Shown one piece after another: positions 24,931 to 34,150 of a stretch of DNA of 64,000 bases. The stretch is from the NCBI GenBank assembly GCA_050015095.1, contig JBEKCC010000001.1:1-64000 (forward strand). Direction: 5' to 3'. Position numbers and translations under genes: made by a program. Source of the DNA: MVRE01 sp015660965. Lineage in GTDB: Archaea > Halobacteriota > Methanomicrobia > Methanomicrobiales > Methanospirillaceae. Numbering within the stretch: position 1 is the first letter of the stretch; every line of letters begins with the position of its first letter. The notes beneath the pieces were generated by a model that saw only the letters and a program-made list of their open reading frames with translations, was not told the DNA's origin and ran no database searches.

Positions 24931-27009
24931 TTGAACGATACTTATGATGCGTCCCACATAACGGTCTTGGAAGGTTTATCTCCAGTTCGGGAGCGACCTG
25001 CCATGTATATTGGGAGCACCGATACACGCGGACTACACCATCTTGTGTATGAAGTTGTGGATAACTCTATAGATGAGGCACTTGCTGGATTTTGCACGCT
25101 AATTGATGTGGTCATCAATTCTGATGGTTCAGTTACGGTTGATGATAACGGGCGTGGTATACCCGTTGATAAGATGGAGAAGAACGGAAAAAGTGCTCTT
25201 GAAGTGGTGCTGACTGTACTTCACGCGGGTGGTAAATTTGATAAGGCCACGTATCAGGTTTCAGGAGGGCTTCACGGTGTTGGAGTATCGGTAGTAAATG
25301 CTCTGTCTGCCCACCTTTTTGCACGGGTATTCCGTGATGGAAATATTTACGATATGCAGTTTGCATTGGGTAAAACCGTCTCTTCCCTCTCTCAGCGGGA
25401 AGAGACGCTCGATGAAATGCTTATTCGCTATCAACAATGGTATGGAAACCCAGCTCTGTTTGCCCGCAAATCGCCAAAAGATGCTCGCCCAGGTCAGCAG
25501 GATGTCACAACAATTCCCGCAACTCATGATGAGATCGAGCGTGAAAACAGGCGACTATTCCTTGCAGAATTCGGTTACCGGATGACTGGAACCCGAATCA
25601 CGTTTATCCCTGACAGTACCATCTTTGAAACTACAAAATTTGATTATGATGTTCTCGCTCATCGTCTCCGTGAACTTGCATTCCTAAATTCCGGAGTCAC
25701 AATAAGAATTTCCGATTACCGCACTGGTGACCGAGCATCATATTGTTACGACGGAGGTCTTTCAGAGTTTGTGAAATATTTAAATGAGGGATCTGAAAGC
25801 CTTCATCCCATCCCGATTGACATAACAAAAACAGATGAGGAGAATAAAATTGAGCTCGAGGTGGCAATGCAATATACCACTGGTTATGATGAGAAGATTT
25901 ACTCATATGTTAATAGTGTCAATACCCGTGAAGGAGGAACGCACCTCGAAGGGTTCCGCAGTGCAATTACGAAATCGATCAATACGGTAGCTAAACGGAA
26001 CAACCTTGTCAAAGACAGTTCCTTGACTCTCGCAATCCGCGGGGAAGATGTACGAGAGGGACTAACTTCTGTCATTAGTGTCAAGATGGCAAACCCCCAA
26101 TTTGAGGGGCAAACCAAAATGCGACTTGGTAATAGCAATGTTCGGGGGATTGTTGATTCACTTGTTTACACCGCCCTGTGCGAGTATTTTGACGAGAATC
26201 CAAAAGTGCTTGCAATAATTGTTGAAAAAGCAGTTGCAGCTGCGAGAGCCCGCGACGCAGCTAGAAATGCACGAGAGCTCGCACGTCGAAAGAGTTCTTT
26301 GGAAAGTTCTGGATTGCCGGGTAAGCTTGCTGATTGTTCTGAACGTGACCCAGCGAAAAGTGAAATCTATATCGTTGAGGGAGATTCGGCAGGAGGTAGT
26401 GCAAAGCAAGGAAGAGACCGAAAGTTCCAAGCAATCCTCCCGCTTCGTGGCAAGATACTCAATGTAGAGAAAGCTGGTGAGCACCAGATACTAAAAAATG
26501 CTGAGGTTCAAACGCTTATATCTGCGATTGGTACAGGTGTCGGTGAAAGATTTGACGCTGAACGAGCCCGATATCACCATATCATAATTATGACCGATGC
26601 AGACGTAGACGGGGCTCATATCCGAACATTACTTCTAACGTTCTTCTACCGTTATATGGTAAAACTGATTGAGATGGGGTACATCTATATTGCACAGCCA
26701 CCTCTTTTTCGGGTTGCAAAAGGAAAGGATGAGAAATACGCCTACAAAGAGGAAGAGATGAAACAGTTCTCTGCTGCGATGGGTGAGAAAGGTGTCACGA
26801 TTCAGAGATACAAGGGTCTTGGTGAGATGAATGCACACCAACTCTGGGACACCACGATGAACCCTCAACATCGGATCTTCAAGCAGGTAAATATCGAAGA
26901 TGCGATGCAAGCTAATGAGATCTTCAAGACACTGATGGGTAAAGATGTGGATGCACGTAAGGATTTCATTAAGCGCCATGCAAAAGAAGTGATTAACCTT
27001 GACATCTAA
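24931..27009 (+). CDS. gyrB: DNA gyrase subunit B
   Basis: This 692-residue protein is the ATPase subunit of bacterial-type gyrase, which introduces negative supercoils. The GHKL ATPase motifs are VDNSIDEALAG, DDNGRGIPV and GGLHGVGVSVVNALS; the TOPRIM motifs are EGDSAGGSAKQGRDR and DADVDGAHIRTLL; the C-terminal QRYKGLGEMNAHQLW is typical. The start is taken as a TTG at 24931 because a strong ribosome site (AAAGGGGGT) lies 5-6 bases upstream; the frame is open ten codons further but without such a site. A TATA box (CTTATAAAA) lies near 24862. gyrA overlaps its end by 11 bp. Confidence 0.97.
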   Translation: MNDTYDASHITVLEGLSPVRERPAMYIGSTDTRGLHHLVYEVVDNSIDEALAGFCTLIDVVINSDGSVTVDDNGRGIPVDKMEKNGKSALEVVLTVLHAGGKFDKATYQVSGGLHGVGVSVVNALSAHLFARVFRDGNIYDMQFALGKTVSSLSQREETLDEMLIRYQQWYGNPALFARKSPKDARPGQQDVTTIPATHDEIERENRRLFLAEFGYRMTGTRITFIPDSTIFETTKFDYDVLAHRLRELAFLNSGVTIRISDYRTGDRASYCYDGGLSEFVKYLNEGSESLHPIPIDITKTDEENKIELEVAMQYTTGYDEKIYSYVNSVNTREGGTHLEGFRSAITKSINTVAKRNNLVKDSSLTLAIRGEDVREGLTSVISVKMANPQFEGQTKMRLGNSNVRGIVDSLVYTALCEYFDENPKVLAIIVEKAVAAARARDAARNARELARRKSSLESSGLPGKLADCSERDPAKSEIYIVEGDSAGGSAKQGRDRKFQAILPLRGKILNVEKAGEHQILKNAEVQTLISAIGTGVGERFDAERARYHHIIIMTDADVDGAHIRTLLLTFFYRYMVKLIEMGYIYIAQPPLFRVAKGKDEKYAYKEEEMKQFSAAMGEKGVTIQRYKGLGEMNAHQLWDTTMNPQHRIFKQVNIEDAMQANEIFKTLMGKDVDARKDFIKRHAKEVINLDI

Positions 27010-29515
27010 AGACTCTGGGTCTACTGAAGTTCTCTCAATTTCACATAGGGTCGAACCTATTAGCATTGAAAGGGAGATGAAGACCTCGTACATCGATTAT
27101 GCAATGAGTGTCATCATTGGGCGTGCAATTCCTGATGCTCGGGATGGGCTCAAACCCGTTCATCGCCGTTCATTATTTGCGATGTGGGAAATGGGTAATA
27201 CTAGTGATAAGCCTACAAAAAAGAGTGCCAGGGTTGTTGGAGAAGTGATGGGGAAGTTTCATCCTCATGGCGACACCTCAATTTACGATACCATTGTCAA
27301 GATGGCACAACCTTTTTCGTATCGATATACTCTTGTACAAGGTCAAGGTAACTTTGGTTCTGTTGATGGAGATGGCGCAGCCGCAATGCGATATACTGAA
27401 GTTCGACTTAATCCTATTGCAGAAGAGCTCCTCAGTGACATAGAAAAAGAAACTGTAACGTTCGTCCCAAATTTTGATGAGTCTCTCAAGGAACCCGTTG
27501 TACTTCCTGCCAAAGTTCCAAATTTACTAATCAATGGTTCAGATGGGATTGCAGTTGGTATGGCCACCAAAATGCCTCCCCATAACCTCAAGGAAGTATG
27601 TGGGGCTGTCATCCAATATCTTGAAAACCCGCAGGTATCTGTTGACGAACTGTTGAAGATCATGCAAGGTCCAGATTTCCCAACAGGGGGTCTCCTGATG
27701 GGTACAAAAGGTGTAAGGGACGTATACACTACCGGGCAAGGTCATATAATCGTCCGCGGGGTCGCAAATATTGAAGATTCTGAGAGTGGGAATCGAGGGG
27801 ATCGCATTATCGTCACAGAGTTACCTTACCAGGTGAATAAGGCTCAGTGGATTGCAAATATTGCCACGATGATTAAGGAAAAGCGGATTGATGGTATATC
27901 AGATATCCGTGACGAATCCGATAAAGAGGGCATCCGTGTTGTATTTGAACTTCGTAAAGGTTCAATGGCGCCAGTAATCCTTAACAATCTCTATAAGCAT
28001 ACTCAACTTGAGTTAAGTTACTGGGTCATCAACCTCGCTATTGTTGACAACCAACCGAAGGTTCTTAATCTTCATAGTCTCCTTGCGAGCTTTGTTCAGC
28101 ATAGAATCGAAGTGATACGACGCCGGTCTGAGTTTGACTTGAAAAAGGCGCAGGAAAAAGTTCATATTTTGGATGGGCTCTTGATTGCCCTTGTTAAGAT
28201 CGATCAGGTCATAGCAACCATCCGTGCTTCTGATACCGTTGAGAATGCTCGATCTGCTCTCGTAATGAAATTTGCACTCGATGAGATACAAGCTAATGCG
28301 ATCCTTTCCATGCAGCTGCGTCGACTTGCGGCTCTTGAGCAACAGAAGATTATTGATGAGAAAAAAGGACTTGAAACGGAGATTTTGCGTCTTAATCAAA
28401 TCCTTTCTTCCGAATCAAATATCAGGAATGAGATCCGCCGAGAAACTCTTGAGGTCGCTGAAAAGTTTGGTGATAAGAGAAGGACACAGATTGCACTTGA
28501 TACCAGTGACCTTTCTAACGAGGATCTAATAGAAGACAAAACGGTATTAGTATCACTTACCACTGCCAATTACATTAAACGTACCGATTTGGATACCTAC
28601 CGTAAACAACGTCGAGGTGGGCATGGTATTACTGGCATGACGACAAAAGAAGAGGATTTTGTTGACTCGGTCTTTGTCGCTGGTATGAAAGATTACCTTC
28701 TCTGTTTTACTAATCTCGGGCGAGTCTACTGGCTCAAGGTTTATGATATCCCAGAGAGCTCAAGGGTTGCTAAAGGCAAACCAATTGTAAATCTTCTCGA
28801 TCTCCAGAGCGAGATCGTCACAACTGTTATTCCAATCCGCGAGTTTCGTAATGATAGGTATTTGGTGTTTGTGACCAAACTTGGGCAAATTATCAAAATC
28901 ACTCAGGATGAATTCTCAAACCCCCGTTCAGTAGGAACGAACGCGATAAAGCTTAAAAATCAAGATCAGCTTGTTGATGTAATCCAAACGGACAGCACAA
29001 AGGAAATCGTTCTTACTACTAAGTTCGGGCGCAGCTTGCGTTTCCACGAAAAAACGGTCAGGACTGTCGGTCGGAATGCACAGGGAGTTCGGGGTATACG
29101 GCTGAAAAGTGAGGATACAATTCAGGCAATTACGCTTGTCGAAAAGGATCATCTTCTTACAGTTACTGATGTCGGATTTGCAAAACGAACTGAATTCGAT
29201 GAATTCAGAGGACACGGTAGAGGAACTGGTGGCGTTATTAATATCCTAACAGATCGTGATTCTACCGTGATCGCGTCCCTCGCTGTTTCTGATAGCGATG
29301 AAATCGTTGTAATGACGGCGGGAGGTGTCGTTCTCCGCACAAAAGTCTCAGAGATTTCAACCCGAGGCAGAGGGACACGTGGAGTTAAGGTCATGCGACC
29401 AGAAGAGAATGATCGACTTGTTGGTGTTGTAGTAGTCCCACCAGATGTCGAAAGCGGGGAGGTAATTCCTGAAGAAACAAAGAATGAGCTGAATTTAAAC
29501 TCAAAAATTTTTTAG
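26999..29515 (+). CDS. gyrA: DNA gyrase subunit A
   Basis: This 838-residue protein is the DNA cleavage-religation subunit of gyrase. The catalytic Tyr is Tyr132 in GAAAMRYTEVRL, preceded by GKFHPHGDTS and QPFSYRYTLVQGQGNFG. The C-terminal DNA-wrapping beta-pinwheel (from about 515) carries a GyrA box (KQRRGGHGITG), which distinguishes gyrase from topoisomerase IV. The start is a TTG overlapping gyrB by 11 bp with AAGTGATT as a plausible ribosome site; the next Met (27) would remove family-conserved residues. A hairpin-T8 terminator follows at 29550. Confidence 0.97.
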   Translation: MTSKDSGSTEVLSISHRVEPISIEREMKTSYIDYAMSVIIGRAIPDARDGLKPVHRRSLFAMWEMGNTSDKPTKKSARVVGEVMGKFHPHGDTSIYDTIVKMAQPFSYRYTLVQGQGNFGSVDGDGAAAMRYTEVRLNPIAEELLSDIEKETVTFVPNFDESLKEPVVLPAKVPNLLINGSDGIAVGMATKMPPHNLKEVCGAVIQYLENPQVSVDELLKIMQGPDFPTGGLLMGTKGVRDVYTTGQGHIIVRGVANIEDSESGNRGDRIIVTELPYQVNKAQWIANIATMIKEKRIDGISDIRDESDKEGIRVVFELRKGSMAPVILNNLYKHTQLELSYWVINLAIVDNQPKVLNLHSLLASFVQHRIEVIRRRSEFDLKKAQEKVHILDGLLIALVKIDQVIATIRASDTVENARSALVMKFALDEIQANAILSMQLRRLAALEQQKIIDEKKGLETEILRLNQILSSESNIRNEIRRETLEVAEKFGDKRRTQIALDTSDLSNEDLIEDKTVLVSLTTANYIKRTDLDTYRKQRRGGHGITGMTTKEEDFVDSVFVAGMKDYLLCFTNLGRVYWLKVYDIPESSRVAKGKPIVNLLDLQSEIVTTVIPIREFRNDRYLVFVTKLGQIIKITQDEFSNPRSVGTNAIKLKNQDQLVDVIQTDSTKEIVLTTKFGRSLRFHEKTVRTVGRNAQGVRGIRLKSEDTIQAITLVEKDHLLTVTDVGFAKRTEFDEFRGHGRGTGGVINILTDRDSTVIASLAVSDSDEIVVMTAGGVVLRTKVSEISTRGRGTRGVKVMRPEENDRLVGVVVVPPDVESGEVIPEETKNELNLNSKIF

Positions 29516-29549
29516 TACTTTTTCAGTTTAACTAAGTTTGGAACCAAAT

Positions 29550-29584
29550 AATTCCACCACCCCTAGGATGGAATTGTTTTTTTT
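29550..29584 (+). terminator. Terminator after gyrA
   Basis: AATTCCA (29550-29556) is complementary to TGGAATT (29569-29575) around a 12-base loop, followed by eight T residues (29577-29584). It lies 35 bp after the gyrA stop, a good candidate for transcript termination. Confidence 0.6.
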
Positions 29585-29617
29585 CTTTCAAGATGAGATC
29601 AAATAAAGGTGATTCTA

Positions 29618-30034
29618 ATGTTTCGAAAGAAGTTTTATGTCACTTCTCAACGTGAAGGTGATATCATAGATCTAACTTCTCATATAAAGAAGATTGTAGC
29701 AGAGAGTAAAGTAAAAGATGGACTTATTCATCTTTTTGTCCAACATTCTACAGCGGCACTCACAACCATTGAATTTGAGCCCGGAGTACTTTCGGATCTT
29801 AAACGGGCACTTGCCGTTATAGCACCTGAAAACGCTGATTATGCTCATAACTCACGCTGGGGCGATGGTAATGGGAGGTCACACGTAAAGGCGGCTATTG
29901 TAGGACCTTCGATAACCGTCCCGCTGGAGGGCGGAAATCTGGCATGTGGTACTTGGCAACAAATAGTGTTACTCGAACTGGATGTAAATGCAGGACGTGA
30001 ACGGACTGTACTTTGTACAGTGATTGGAGAGTAA
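29618..30034 (+). CDS. YjbQ/UPF0047 family protein
   Basis: This 138-residue single-domain protein is of the widely conserved YjbQ family. The signature is HSTAALTTIEFEPGVLSDL together with HNSRWGDGNGRSHVKAAIVG and GTWQQIVLLELD, with the His/Asp/His metal-site residues retained. Some members have weak thiamin-phosphate-synthase activity, but the true role is unsettled. The ATG at 29618 has AAAGGTGAT just upstream; a GTG three codons earlier lies within that ribosome site and is rejected. Confidence 0.88.
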   Translation: MFRKKFYVTSQREGDIIDLTSHIKKIVAESKVKDGLIHLFVQHSTAALTTIEFEPGVLSDLKRALAVIAPENADYAHNSRWGDGNGRSHVKAAIVGPSITVPLEGGNLACGTWQQIVLLELDVNAGRERTVLCTVIGE

Positions 30035-30077
30035 ATTCTTGCGAAGGCACAGAGTCTTTATCAGCAATATTTCACTC

Positions 30078-30338
30078 CTATTTTGTCAAAGTGTCTGGTC
30101 CGGTTGGTGTCTTTAAAATTCGAATTGCACCGGTTATCTCCATCTCTTTAAGAAGATCTACAAGGACTACAAATATTGCGGCGTCTAATGGGTCTTCAAA
30201 TGGTACTAGGTTTACGGAATAATTACGCCGCAAAAGCTCTACGAGCTTATGTCCGTAAAGTTGGTCATCTTTTCTTAGCGCGTAAGTTCCTCGTGCCCAA
30301 CGATCTGCGATCTTTTTCAATGCACTTTTCTCAATCAT
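30078..30338 (-). CDS. Uncharacterised 86-residue protein
   Basis: This is a small soluble protein of unknown family (starts MIEKSALKKIADRWARGTYA; later PFEDPLDAAIFVVLVDLLKE). It has an alternating basic/acidic helical pattern and no Cys. GGAAGATCT lies before the ATG at 30338 as a weak ribosome site; the frame is open 13 codons further upstream. It is convergent with the YjbQ-family gene. Confidence 0.5.
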   Translation of the reverse strand: MIEKSALKKIADRWARGTYALRKDDQLYGHKLVELLRRNYSVNLVPFEDPLDAAIFVVLVDLLKEMEITGAIRILKTPTGPDTLTK

Positions 30339-30497
30339 AATAGATCTTCCGTAACGGATCAGGCTGGGTAGGAACACATTATAACATCACATCCACGTGT
30401 GGTGTGAAAGTAGGAAGCTAGTCTTTCTAGGAATGCAAGATTAATATAAAAATTTTTGAAGAATTACCCTTCTAATTAATGTTTTGTTGCTCGTTCT

Positions 30498-30611
30498 TCA
30501 TGCCCACGCATCCAAGAACATCACTCCAGCTATTACCATAAGTGCTATTGACGCGTAAAGTGCGGCATCAATCCCAGCGACCAATTTAACCGCATCAGAT
30601 TCAATTGTCAT
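30498..30611 (-). CDS. Putative 37-residue single-TM small protein
   Basis: The frame encodes a short N-terminal segment MTIESDAVKLVAG, a hydrophobic helix IDAALYASIALMVIAGVMF, and ends LDAWA. It sits on the minus strand between the peroxiredoxin gene and the 86-residue gene. No ribosome site is seen; a TATA-like TTAATAAG lies about 40 bp upstream. The clean amphipathic-TM layout and the absence of alternative genes favour a real membrane microprotein, but this is not proven. Confidence 0.4.
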   Translation of the reverse strand: MTIESDAVKLVAGIDAALYASIALMVIAGVMFLDAWA

Positions 30612-30650
30612 GATCTATTTTTCGATGTGGAATGAAAAAAAATGTTCTTA

Positions 30651-31127
30651 TTAATTTTTAAGATTTTTTAAGAAATTAATTACTTCTTGAATATCCGGTA
30701 CGCTATGAATTGGATAGATTTTAACAAACACAACCTTCTGCTTTTCATCAATAATGATATTTGCTCTTTCGCAGAACCCATTTGCATCTCTGAAAATACC
30801 ATAACTCTGAGCTATCTTTCCATGAGGCCAAAAATCACAGAGTAAAGGAGTATTCTCGATCCTAAGGCTTTTAGCCCACGCTTTTTTGCACGGAATAGAA
30901 TCGACACTAATCCCTACTGCAACGGTATTTAGTGATTCGAGGACTTTCAGGTTTTTTTCAAGCGATACCATCTGCGCAGCGCAATACTCAGTCCATGCAA
31001 GAGGGTGAAAAGAGAGGAGAATTCTCTTACCTATGTTCTCAAAAAGATCAAAAGTTTTGTCATTCTCATCTTTCAGTGAAAAATTTTTTGCTAAATCTCC
31101 GATTTTAACCATCCGTGATTGTTTCAT
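30651..31127 (-). CDS. Peroxiredoxin (AhpC/BCP family)
   Basis: This 158-residue thioredoxin-fold peroxidase shows the active site PLAWTEYCAAQM, with Thr46 and the peroxidatic Cys49, a variant of the usual PxxxTxxC. A further Cys occurs in SIPCKKAW, and the C-terminal IIIDEKQKVVFVKIYPI is typical. It probably reduces H2O2 or organic peroxides at the expense of a small thiol protein, perhaps one of the glutaredoxin/thioredoxin-like proteins at 53-54 kb. Three Met codons lie near the start; the middle one (31127) is used, with GCGGGGTTAT as a weak ribosome site. Confidence 0.85.
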   Translation of the reverse strand: MKQSRMVKIGDLAKNFSLKDENDKTFDLFENIGKRILLSFHPLAWTEYCAAQMVSLEKNLKVLESLNTVAVGISVDSIPCKKAWAKSLRIENTPLLCDFWPHGKIAQSYGIFRDANGFCERANIIIDEKQKVVFVKIYPIHSVPDIQEVINFLKNLKN

Positions 31128-31161
31128 TTTATAACCCCGCATCTACACATAAAAAAGTAAA

Positions 31162-31734
31162 TTATCGGATATATTTCCTTCCTGAGGCAAATGCTTTCCC
31201 TATACTTGGCCCCATAGCAAAATATTCAGAACGCACAACATCAAAACCAAAAGGTTTAATTCTTACAAGATCGGGATTCCCATCAGAACCGAGTACTGAT
31301 TCATCGATCTTAACATCAAGTATTTCACCAATGAATTGAACATGCGCTTTGATATCGACCTTATTGATAACTCGACATTCAAGAATAACAGGGAACTCTT
31401 TGATAAAAGGTGCATCGATAATCGTCGATCGGACGGGTGTCAGACCCGATTGAGCAAATTTGTCTTTATCCTCTCCTGAAGCGATCCCAAAATAGTCGGT
31501 TTCTGCCATATAATCTACTGATGGAATATTGATTGTGAACTCTCGCTTTTCCATTAGATTCCTGTAGGTATATCGAGTTGGGCGGATAGAAACAGAGATA
31601 CTCGGCGGATCTGAGGAACATATACCTCCCCATGCAGCTACCATAGCATTTGGTTTCCCAGTATGATCATAAGTTCCGATAACAAAGACTGGTAAAGGAT
31701 ATGCAATTGTGCGTGCGCCAAATGATTGTTTCAT
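31162..31734 (-). CDS. Flavin reductase-like FMN-binding protein
   Basis: This 190-residue protein is of the flavin-reductase split-barrel family often found in methanogens. The FMN-binding layout is PLPVFVIGTYDHTGKPNAMV, AAWGGICSSDPPSISVSIRP, TYRNLMEKREFTINIPS and DYFGIASGEDKDKF. It may be an NADH:flavin reductase or an electron carrier. The ATG at 31734 is used rather than a TTG two codons upstream. It precedes the peroxiredoxin gene by about 35 bp on the same strand, so the two may be co-transcribed as an oxidative-stress pair. Confidence 0.88.
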   Translation of the reverse strand: MKQSFGARTIAYPLPVFVIGTYDHTGKPNAMVAAWGGICSSDPPSISVSIRPTRYTYRNLMEKREFTINIPSVDYMAETDYFGIASGEDKDKFAQSGLTPVRSTIIDAPFIKEFPVILECRVINKVDIKAHVQFIGEILDVKIDESVLGSDGNPDLVRIKPFGFDVVRSEYFAMGPSIGKAFASGRKYIR

Positions 31735-31803
31735 GACCAATTCGTTACCGTTCAGTAAATTAATACCTTATTGCATCACAAAAAAGAATTTTGAATTTGA
31801 GAT

Positions 31804-32172
31804 TTAGTTCTGATTAAGGGCGCAACGGACAACTTCACATAATTGTGCACGTCGTATTGGTTTCATTAAATAATCATAAAATAGATTGCCATAAATTTCA
31901 CAATCTTGTTCTTCTAAAGGTTTTCCAGTGACCATAACCACTGGAATCGATGAAGTGTGAGGATTCTCTTTTATTTTTGAAAGAATTTCCCATCCATCCA
32001 TAGGTTCCATCATAATATCAAGAAGTATCACATCAGGTTTGTTTTTCGCTAACATTTCAAAGCAATCTTTTCCATTTGATGCAGTTATCGCTTTGTGTCC
32101 ATCATTGGTGAGGAAAATCTGAAATATGTCGGTTATGTTTGGATCATCATCAACAATCAAGACTGTTGCCAT
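31804..32172 (-). CDS. Stand-alone response regulator receiver
   Basis: This 122-residue CheY-like protein has only a receiver domain. The acidic pair is in VLIVDDDPN, the phospho-acceptor Asp in VILLDIMMEPMDGWE, the switch Thr in VMVTGKP and the Lys in DYLMKPIRR. Without an output domain it must act by protein contact, for example with one of the histidine kinases in the genome. The ATG at 32172 (second of two start-like codons) follows CAGGTATTT. It is not adjacent to a kinase gene. Confidence 0.9.
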   Translation of the reverse strand: MATVLIVDDDPNITDIFQIFLTNDGHKAITASNGKDCFEMLAKNKPDVILLDIMMEPMDGWEILSKIKENPHTSSIPVVMVTGKPLEEQDCEIYGNLFYDYLMKPIRRAQLCEVVRCALNQN

Positions 32173-32314
32173 CAAAATACCTGTGTATATTAATTATGGG
32201 ACGATTATTGCGAAACCGCAATGTTATTTTACATTTGAATGGTTTATTCATGACGATAAATACCTAATGGAATCCTTATAATTCAAAATATTTTGTTAAT
32301 AATCAACCTTTAAA

Positions 32315-33082
32315 TCACGTATTAAATTTTTTATACAGTCTATTTGCAACGAACTGGAAGATCAGGATGAAGATCAGCAGCGCCAGGATATCCAGAAGCG
32401 GCGAAAAGAGCGACGTCCCGGTATACGCATATTCGATCATGTCGTTTCCATAAGTGAGCGGGGAGAAAAATGCGATCTCTTGGCCGATCTGTGGCATGGC
32501 TGATATCGGGATAAAGACACCGGAGATAAAGATAAGCGGCAGCCTGACTGTGTTGAGCATCGACATCACTTCTCCAACATTTTCTGTTGGATAAGCGGCA
32601 AAAAGTGTGCCTAACGTTGCAAAACAGAACGCGGTTAGCGCCATGGCAACCACCAAAGTCAGAGCATAGACAATTGATGTGCTGAACAGGATGACGCCGA
32701 TCACGAGCGGAAGACACGCGATGCCAAGACTGTAGAGAAAACCGCTCAGGCTCTCGCCGAAGACCAATGAATGGAGCGAAATCGGTGCCGAGAGCAGCCG
32801 GTCGAACGTCTTTACCCGCCGCTCGATGGGGATCGATACCGGCTCGATTGAGGAGGCAGAGAAGAGGAGGGTGATCGCGATCAGCCCTGGAATCAGGGTG
32901 CCGGGCGGGGCGTTCTTCCCGATGGCAAAGGCAAGGAACATGAAGAGCGGGAAGAGGATGCCGGAAACGATGATGTTTGGCTTGAGGTAATAGGTTCGCA
33001 TATCTTTTCTGGCAATTGCCCAAGCAGCGGAAAGTTCTCTTAATACACGTTCAATTCCGAAGTTTTGACTAATCACTGACAT
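32315..33082 (-). CDS. ABC-2 type transporter permease
   Basis: This 255-residue membrane protein has six hydrophobic segments and the ABC-2 motif region PLIFISGVFIPISAMPQIGQ followed by FFSPLTYGNDMIEYA. It pairs with the ATPase gene that overlaps its start by 14 bp, forming a two-gene exporter (drug, lipid or polysaccharide; substrate unknown). The first 25 codons and the last few are AT-rich like the neighbours, whereas the body from about 33010 down to 32335 is strongly GC-rich. The composition break inside the gene is a sign of recombination (see findings). Confidence 0.9.
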   Translation of the reverse strand: MSVISQNFGIERVLRELSAAWAIARKDMRTYYLKPNIIVSGILFPLFMFLAFAIGKNAPPGTLIPGLIAITLLFSASSIEPVSIPIERRVKTFDRLLSAPISLHSLVFGESLSGFLYSLGIACLPLVIGVILFSTSIVYALTLVVAMALTAFCFATLGTLFAAYPTENVGEVMSMLNTVRLPLIFISGVFIPISAMPQIGQEIAFFSPLTYGNDMIEYAYTGTSLFSPLLDILALLIFILIFQFVANRLYKKFNT

Positions 33083-34025
33083 ACGCTGCTCCTACTCTCG
33101 CTTTCAGTCCTGTCAGTTTGATAAATACATCTTCAAGGCTTGGACCGAGTGTACTGATACTGATAATTTTCAAATTTTTTTGTTTAGCATACGTCATTAC
33201 TTCTTCAATGATTGCAGATGGGTCTTCAGTATAGAGTTTGATTTTATCGCCTTCTTTCCGTGCTTCGTTGACGAAGGGGAGCTTACGAAGTTCATCCATT
33301 TGTTCCAGCCCGCGTTTATCAAATGCCACCTCCACAGATTGGACGCTTTCGATAGTCTTTTTCAATTGTTCTGGTGCATCGATGGCAGCAATCTGTCCTT
33401 TGTTGATGATGGCAACCCGATCACACATTACATTTGCTTCCTCGATATTGTGAGTCGTTAGAAAAACAGTTACGCCCTTTTGGGTAAGATCAGCAACAAC
33501 GTCACGAATTATGAGATTACTCTGAACATCAAGTCCTGAAGTGGGTTCATCAAGGAATAAAAGCTTAGGGCTGTTGACAAGCCCCATTGCTAGTGTCAAC
33601 CGTCGTTTCATACCTTTAGAAAATTCATGTGCCTTGTTATCTTTTCGTTCAAATAATCCAAATATTTCGAGAAGTTCTTTAGATTTTTTTTCACGTTCCG
33701 CTTTATTAACATGGTAAAGTTCAGCAGTAAAAATCATATTTTGCCAAGCAGTAAGGTCATCGTAGACATTGGAAGTTTCATGAACAATTCCTATCGATTG
33801 TCGTGCAGATATTATTTCATTCTGGATATCATACCCGAAAATTTTTGCTGTCCCTGATGTCGGTTGAGTTATACCGGTCAGGATTCTGATAGTAGTAGTC
33901 TTCCCGGCACCATTAGGACCTAAAAACCCAAAAGTCTCGCCTTCATTCACACTAAAATTTAGTTTATTAATAGCGACAAGAGTGCCGAAAATTTTTGTTA
34001 AGTCATTCACTTCAATAGCAAACAT
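33069..34025 (-). CDS. ABC transporter ATP-binding protein (DrrA/CcmA-like)
   Basis: This 318-residue ATPase has Walker A GPNGAGKTTT, Q-loop IVHETSNVYDDLTAWQNM, signature FSKGMKRRLTLAMG, Walker B LLFLDEPTSGLD and switch His TTHNIEE. A C-terminal extension of about 90 residues, ending in LEDVFIKLTGLKARV, is typical of DrrA-type exporters. The ATG at 34025 is chosen because the ABC fold starts immediately (MFAIEVNDLTKIFG) and a TATA box (GCATATAAGG) lies about 35-40 bp upstream. It overlaps the permease gene by 14 bp. Confidence 0.94.
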   Translation of the reverse strand: MFAIEVNDLTKIFGTLVAINKLNFSVNEGETFGFLGPNGAGKTTTIRILTGITQPTSGTAKIFGYDIQNEIISARQSIGIVHETSNVYDDLTAWQNMIFTAELYHVNKAEREKKSKELLEIFGLFERKDNKAHEFSKGMKRRLTLAMGLVNSPKLLFLDEPTSGLDVQSNLIIRDVVADLTQKGVTVFLTTHNIEEANVMCDRVAIINKGQIAAIDAPEQLKKTIESVQSVEVAFDKRGLEQMDELRKLPFVNEARKEGDKIKLYTEDPSAIIEEVMTYAKQKNLKIISISTLGPSLEDVFIKLTGLKARVGAAYVSD

Positions 34026-34150
34026 GGATAGACTATCAAAGATCGGATGTATTCCCTTATATGCCCTACTTTTAACACAAATATCATCTGCCTGAAAAAA
34101 CAATAGAAAAAGTTAACAATCCGTTGGTTTGTTGATAAATGATTGAAATG

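Noticed and set aside
32340..33023. A 227-codon frame overlapping the ABC permease on the same strand
   Set aside because: It is a shadow produced by the GC-rich codon pattern of the real permease; its translation is rich in Arg, His, Pro and Cys with no domain, while the other frame gives a proper ABC-2 membrane protein.
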